NCBI GenBank assembly: GCA_024277605.1
Contig: JAJRUU010000119.1
Span: 1 to 8,876 of the forward strand
DNA from: a bacterium
GTDB lineage: Bacteria; SZUA-182; SZUA-191; JAJRXT01
Direction: 5' to 3'
Length of the DNA: 8,876 bases
The first letter of the stretch is position 1. Each line of letters opens with the position of its first letter. The position numbers and the translations under genes were made by a program. Shown piece by piece: positions 6,075 through 8,876 of the stretch. The notes under the pieces are model-generated. The model did not search any database and was not told where the DNA came from. It was given only the letters and a program-made list of their open reading frames with translations.

Positions 6075-6836
6075 TTGTTCAAGCGCAAGCAAAAACTATC
6101 ACAAATGAGCGGGAAAAACATTATGCAGGCAGTCGGCGAAAAGTACTCCCAGGTAGCCTGTGAGCCGGGCCGAAAGTTTAACTTTCCGACAGGACGAAAA
6201 TTTGCGGAAAGCGTAGGTTATAGTAAGGAACTGCTCGACAATCTACCGGCTGGCATAAGTGAATCCTTTACCGGAGCGGGTAACCCGCAGCCATTTGTAA
6301 ATCTGCAGGCAGGAGAAATCCTGCTTGATTTGGGGTGCGGCGCTGGACTGGATTTGTACTTATATGCTCAAAAAAGTGGGGCAAATAGTAAGTGCTACGG
6401 GCTGGATATATCAGAAGGTATGCTAGCTAAAGCCAGGCATAACCTGACCCAGCTAGGTGTTTCCAACCTTGAACTGCTCTGCTCACCGGCGGATGAAATT
6501 CTGTTGGCTGACAATTTTATAGATGTGGTTACCAGTAATGGCATTTATAACCTATCCCCCAATAAAGAAGCCGTGCTTAGGGAAGCCTACCGGGTTTTAA
6601 AACCGGGGGGAAGAACGGTATTTTCAGAGATCGTATTAAAAGAGGCCTTGCCGGATAATATCAGAGAGAATATTGACGACTGGTTCCGCTGCATCGGTGG
6701 GGCGTTGCCCGAGGGTGACTTTGTAAGCATAATGAAAAAAGCAGGCTTTAGCAGCGTAGAGATAATCTCAAAATCCAGAAACGCCCGCTGTGGGCATCAG
6801 TTAGCCATATGCGCTAATATCAGGGGGTATAAGTAA
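6075..6836 (+). CDS. ArsM-like class I SAM-dependent methyltransferase
   Basis: This 253-aa cytoplasmic protein has a complete class I methyltransferase fold. Motif I is LLDLGCGAGLDLYL (residues 83-96), the acidic ribose-binding loop is GLDISEGML (109-117), motif III is the stretch around DVVTSNGIYNLSPNKEAVLREAYRVLKPGG (150-179), and SEIVLKEALP follows. The overall pattern (LPAGISES..GNPQPF, SN..NLSP.KE, C.GGALP) is closest to arsenite methyltransferases (ArsM/AS3MT), which turn As(III) into methylated arsenicals. However, of the three arsenic-binding cysteines expected in ArsM, only the last (C206, in CIGGAL) is present; GAGNP and SNGIYN stand where ArsM normally has cysteine. The substrate is therefore uncertain. 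TTG at 6075 is chosen because GGGAGGG (6062-6068) lies 6 nt upstream. It is transcribed divergently from glyQ. Confidence 0.9.
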   Translation: MFKRKQKLSQMSGKNIMQAVGEKYSQVACEPGRKFNFPTGRKFAESVGYSKELLDNLPAGISESFTGAGNPQPFVNLQAGEILLDLGCGAGLDLYLYAQKSGANSKCYGLDISEGMLAKARHNLTQLGVSNLELLCSPADEILLADNFIDVVTSNGIYNLSPNKEAVLREAYRVLKPGGRTVFSEIVLKEALPDNIRENIDDWFRCIGGALPEGDFVSIMKKAGFSSVEIISKSRNARCGHQLAICANIRGYK

Positions 6837-6849
6837 CAAGGTTTCATTA

Positions 6850-6879
6850 TTGACCTTCTAATGCTTACCAAAATATGAT
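6850..6879 (+). promoter_or_regulatory. Possible promoter upstream of the AI-2E permease
   Basis: TTGACC (6850-6855) and TATGAT (6874-6879) each match consensus at 5 of 6 positions, with an 18-nt spacer. It lies about 14 nt past the methyltransferase stop and 218 nt before the permease ATG, so the permease mRNA would have a long leader (about 210 nt) with no clear conserved structure. The alternative is readthrough from the methyltransferase gene; only a weak 5-bp hairpin lies between. Confidence 0.35.
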
Positions 6880-6920
6880 AACCTCACCATATTGTATTGA
6901 ATACTACTTTTTGGCAGTAG

Positions 6921-7043
6921 TGTCCGGTCCATATCTGGAACTTTTTGCCAGAGGCAGTCGAAAAGATTGGGATCAATGGGGAGATTAAGTTGAAGGCTAT
7001 GCTCCTTCCTGTCCGACATATTCAAATCACAGCCAAAGCGTGA
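6921..7043 (+). other. Short open frame or coding relic in the leader of the permease gene
   Basis: After a TAG at 6918-6920 the frame is open for 40 codons to TGA at 7041-7043. It reads like protein: LPEAVEKIGI, then INGEIKLKAMLLPVRHIQ, ending ITAKA. No good start is present; TTG 6945 has only a weak GGA 5 nt upstream and would give 32 aa. It starts within a 14-nt element (6915-6928) that is nearly repeated at 8757. It may be the decayed end of a gene or of an insertion sequence, or chance. No family is recognised. Confidence 0.15.
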
Positions 7044-7096
7044 GCCTACATTTAAAAAAATAAATGCACCCTTTTACCGGTCAATAAGAGAACAGT

Positions 7097-8158
7097 ATGG
7101 ATACAGAAGCTAAAGGCCCCGGCTTCTTAATTCAAGCGGCTGGTTTTGTAATCGTGGTGGCGGGAATACGGGCGGCAAACCCGATTATTGTCCCCTTTCT
7201 CCTGGCAATATTTATAGCCTTCATCTGTTCGGTGCCCCTGTTTTGGCTGCAAAGCAAAAAGATCCCTAAGCTGCTCGCCATATCGATAATAGTATTTGGC
7301 ATTATAATCAGCAGTATGCTTATGCTGAGTTTACTGGGAAGCTCGCTGGATAAGTTTTCGATAGCCCTGCCCTCCTACCAGGCCCGTCTGCTGGAACAAA
7401 CAAACGGGTTAGTCGTCTGGTTAAGGGGTAAGGGGGTAGCCATCTCCTTAGAGCGACTGTTTGTGTATTTTGATCCAGGCAAGATTATGCAACTGACTGC
7501 AAAACTATTTTCCGGCTTGGGCGCAATGCTTACAAATTCTTTTTTGATAGTCCTTACAGTTGTTTTTATTATTTTCGAGGTTTCCGCTTTCCCCCATAAA
7601 TTAAAGGCTGCATTTGGCAACATAGACGCCGCCCGGGCGAATTTTGATAAGTTAACCGGCAGCATTAAATATTATCTGGCAATAAAAACGCTAACCAGCC
7701 TTGCCACCGGCATATTCGTTGCCATTTGGCTGGCAGTTTTAGGGGTAGATTTCCCTGTACTGTGGGGATTATTGGCCTTCTTTTTTAACTATGTACCTAA
7801 TATCGGTTCGATTATAGCTGCTGTTCCCGCTTTGCTTTTGGCCTTTATTCAGTTTGGAGTTGTATCCCTCTTGTTAGCGCTACTGGGATACATAGGAGTT
7901 AATGTTATAATCGGCAGTGTGATTGAACCGCGGATTATGGGCCGTGGGGTGGGCTTGTCGACGCTGGTAGTGTTCTTGTCATTGGTTTTCTGGGGATGGG
8001 TATTGGGGCCGGTGGGTATGCTGTTATCAGTACCCTTGACTATTACCCTGAAGATGGCCTTGGAAAACAATCCAGATACTCAGTGGATAGGGATCTTATT
8101 GGGCACCGATGAGTTCAAAGAAGCCGCTATAGCGACCCCTACAAAAGAGTCCCCTTAA
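7097..8158 (+). CDS. AI-2E family transporter (inner-membrane permease)
   Basis: This 353-aa polytopic membrane protein is of the AI-2E/PerM family (PF01594 type). Hydrophobic segments lie at about residues 10-30, 32-52, 61-83, 138-160, 190-215, 218-240, 240-265 and 290-330, in line with the usual eight-helix layout. The diagnostic C-terminal part is present: FNYVPNIGSIIAAVPALLLAF (about 230-250), IEPRIMGRGVGLSTLVV (about 276-292) and a GWVLGPVGMLLSVPLTITLK stretch before the end. Members export autoinducer-2 (TqsA) or act as Na+/H+ or uncharacterised exporters, and the substrate cannot be told from sequence. The ATG has a modest ribosome site (AAGAGAA, 7086-7092). Its neighbours are a methyltransferase and a small lipoprotein, and no quorum-sensing gene is nearby. 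Confidence 0.93.
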   Translation: MDTEAKGPGFLIQAAGFVIVVAGIRAANPIIVPFLLAIFIAFICSVPLFWLQSKKIPKLLAISIIVFGIIISSMLMLSLLGSSLDKFSIALPSYQARLLEQTNGLVVWLRGKGVAISLERLFVYFDPGKIMQLTAKLFSGLGAMLTNSFLIVLTVVFIIFEVSAFPHKLKAAFGNIDAARANFDKLTGSIKYYLAIKTLTSLATGIFVAIWLAVLGVDFPVLWGLLAFFFNYVPNIGSIIAAVPALLLAFIQFGVVSLLLALLGYIGVNVIIGSVIEPRIMGRGVGLSTLVVFLSLVFWGWVLGPVGMLLSVPLTITLKMALENNPDTQWIGILLGTDEFKEAAIATPTKESP

Positions 8159-8217
8159 TTGATCCATCCAATATTTAATCTTATGCTGTATCTGGATAAA
8201 ATTTAAGCGATTTTAGC

Positions 8218-8246
8218 TTGACAGTTGAACTGTATTTTTATATCTT
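8218..8246 (+). promoter_or_regulatory. Promoter of the lipoprotein gene
   Basis: A perfect TTGACA (8218-8223) is followed after 17 nt by TATCTT (8241-8246, 4 of 6). The start site would fall near 8252. This is the best-matching -35 box in the window and gives the small gene its own transcription unit. The spacer begins with a perfect dyad that overlaps the -35 box. Confidence 0.55.
8221..8233. promoter_or_regulatory. Operator-like dyad overlapping the -35 box
   Basis: ACAGTT-G-AACTGT is a perfect 13-bp dyad whose left arm shares ACA with the TTGACA box. Its placement between -35 and -10 is typical of repressor sites. It is unlike the 6033-6047 dyad, so a different regulator would be involved. 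Called from symmetry and position alone. Confidence 0.35.
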
Positions 8247-8264
8247 CAGGGGCGAAAGTATTCT

Positions 8265-8582
8265 TTGTATCGGATGAATAATATGAAACTTACCCGGCTT
8301 GCTACATTACAACTTGGGCTGCTTCTGTCTATCGGCATCATCGGCTGTACTTTAGGGATGGAGGGCAAAAAGAATTTAAACCTGATACGCCTTAACATGT
8401 CCAAGCTGGAGGTAGCTAAAACCATGCAGAGTGCGGGTCAGGCTAAGTCCTCAGAAATTATGGCGGATGGGAGGGTAACAGAGGAATGGATTTATGAGTT
8501 TGAAAATATTCTTACCGCAGAAGTAGAAATATATCGCTTTGTCTTTGTAGATGACCGATTAACAAAGTGGAGCAAAATATAA
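8265..8582 (+). CDS. Small lipoprotein, possible SmpA/OmlA (BamE)-like fold
   Basis: This 105-aa protein starts with a lipoprotein signal peptide: a basic stretch (MKLTR), a hydrophobic core (LATLQLGLLLSIG) and a lipobox IIGC, with the lipid-modified cysteine at residue 28. The mature part is about 78 aa. It has the pattern LIRLNMSKLEVAKTM, then EEWIYEF, then YRFVFVDDRLTKW, reminiscent of the SmpA/OmlA helix-helix-strand fold (a short GM-x-KxEV-like helix, W-Y strand and F-x-F-x-D-x-L strand). This is pattern recognition, not a confirmed match. The start is uncertain: TTG 8265, ATG 8274 or ATG 8283. The last has CGGATG just upstream and gives a standard 22-residue signal peptide; all yield the same mature protein. 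It stands alone behind its own promoter, with a repeat copy beginning 3 nt after its stop. Confidence 0.78.
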   Translation: MYRMNNMKLTRLATLQLGLLLSIGIIGCTLGMEGKKNLNLIRLNMSKLEVAKTMQSAGQAKSSEIMADGRVTEEWIYEFENILTAEVEIYRFVFVDDRLTKWSKI

Positions 8583-8585
8583 TAA

Positions 8586-8685
8586 CCCGAATAATTTGGG
8601 GTTATTGATCAGTAAAGTGCGATTTAATTGAAATCGACTGGTTTATCAGCTTCCTTACCATAGTTTCCAGGCAAACAGAAGCTGA
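8586..8685 (+). repeat. Third, diverged copy of the structured repeat (5' part)
   Basis: The first 68 nt align without a gap to 108-175, with CCCGAA opening, ATTTA-TTGAAA in the middle and TTTATCAGCTTCC (8642-8654) nearly identical. The next part aligns with one gap through AGGCAAACA to GAAGCT. Similarity then fades, so the last 80 nt of the full repeat are missing or unrecognisable. The first hairpin is kept as CCCGAA-TAA-TTTGGG with one G-U pair. The second stem is longer here: TCAGCTTC (8646-8653) pairs perfectly with GAAGCTGA (8678-8685). Keeping both stems while the sequence drifts points to RNA structure. It starts 3 nt after the lipoprotein TAA. Confidence 0.6.
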
Positions 8686-8717
8686 AGGGATAAAAGGGTT
8701 TTGGTTTTTTCCCTCTA

Positions 8718-8741
8718 TGGGGTCTGGCAAAACTGGCCCCA
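8718..8741 (+). terminator. Terminator-like hairpin
   Basis: TGGGGTC (8718-8724) pairs with GGCCCCA (8735-8741) around a 10-nt loop, with one G-U pair, followed by ATTTATTAT. The T-run is imperfect, so termination would be moderate. It could end transcripts of the lipoprotein gene after the repeat copy. Confidence 0.3.
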
Positions 8742-8756
8742 ATTTATTATCAATAT

Positions 8757-8876
8757 CACTACTGTCCGGTTAATAATCGAATAAATTCAACTGGATACAA
8801 CCAGATGTTTCAGTTTTTTGGTAATCACATTGCGTAAGTAGCTGATAAATATGAGGTCTCTCGAATAAAGAGATGC
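8757..8876 (+). mobile_element. Possible end of an insertion sequence running off the window
   Basis: CACTACTGTCCGGTTAA at 8757-8773 looks like an insertion-sequence terminus. The first 14 nt recur with two changes as CAGTAGTGTCCGGT at 6915-6928. Near the right edge one frame reads VADKYEVSRIKR (8839-8874), suggestive of the start of a transposase, but a TAA lies just before it. No transposase domain is visible in the window, so this is a weak call. Confidence 0.2.

Noticed and set aside
5915..6163. 82-codon plus-strand frame overlapping the methyltransferase start
   Set aside because: It crosses the predicted divergent promoters and the methyltransferase start, lacks a ribosome site and has a composition like intergenic DNA.
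6838..6857. Hairpin AAGGT/ACCTT after the methyltransferase gene as a terminator
   Set aside because: The stem is only 5 bp, without GC strength or a T-run.
8839..8852. Inverted AGCTGATAAAT resembling the repeat core TTTATCAGCT (possible fourth copy)
   Set aside because: Only about 11 nt match and neither the hairpin nor the GGCAAA motif follows, so it is most likely chance.

Overview
The window looks like a chromosomal segment of a low-to-medium-GC anaerobic Firmicute, probably from the Peptococcaceae / Desulfotomaculum-Pelotomaculum-Syntrophomonas side of Clostridia. The reasons are the separate alpha and beta subunits of glycyl-tRNA synthetase (glyQ, glyS), Firmicute-style Shine-Dalgarno sites with TTG/GTG starts, a stand-alone PilM-like ATPase, an ArsM-like methyltransferase and an AI-2E family permease. 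This placement is inferred from gene content; no database search was run.

Layout. Positions 1-45 hold the tail of an upstream gene. Next comes a plus-strand two-gene unit (298-1794): a PilM-like actin-fold ATPase and a small, highly charged protein with a Rho_N/SAP-like helical segment. This unit sits between two copies of a 176-bp repeat in inverted orientation (108-283 and 1811-1986, about 83 % identical without a gap). Converging on it from the right is a minus-strand operon, glyQ-glyS-radical SAM (5874 down to 1987). The radical SAM frame is cut by an in-frame amber codon (2245-2247), but a well conserved C-terminal cysteine domain continues in the same frame to a TAA at 1987-1989. A 200-bp divergent intergenic region (5875-6074) holds the glyQ promoter and the promoter of a plus-strand SAM methyltransferase (6075-6836). 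Then come an AI-2E family permease (7097-8158) and a small lipoprotein gene (8265-8582) with its own promoter. A third, diverged copy of the repeat begins 3 nt after the lipoprotein stop. The right edge may enter an insertion sequence.

What stands out. (1) The repeat family: three copies share a 5' hairpin and a second long-range stem whose pairing survives sequence divergence, so it behaves like a structured RNA or a REP/MITE-like element. One copy is the whole 5' leader of pilM; the other two start directly after stop codons. (2) The in-frame amber codon in the radical SAM gene: nonsense mutation, readthrough or pyrrolysine. All eight other stop codons seen in the window are TAA or TGA. (3) A lone pilM paired with an uncharacterised Rho_N-like protein. 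(4) An ArsM-like methyltransferase lacking two of the three arsenic-binding cysteines.

The housekeeping part (glyQS) is ordinary. The repeat-bounded unit and the radical SAM tail are the places to look for something undescribed.
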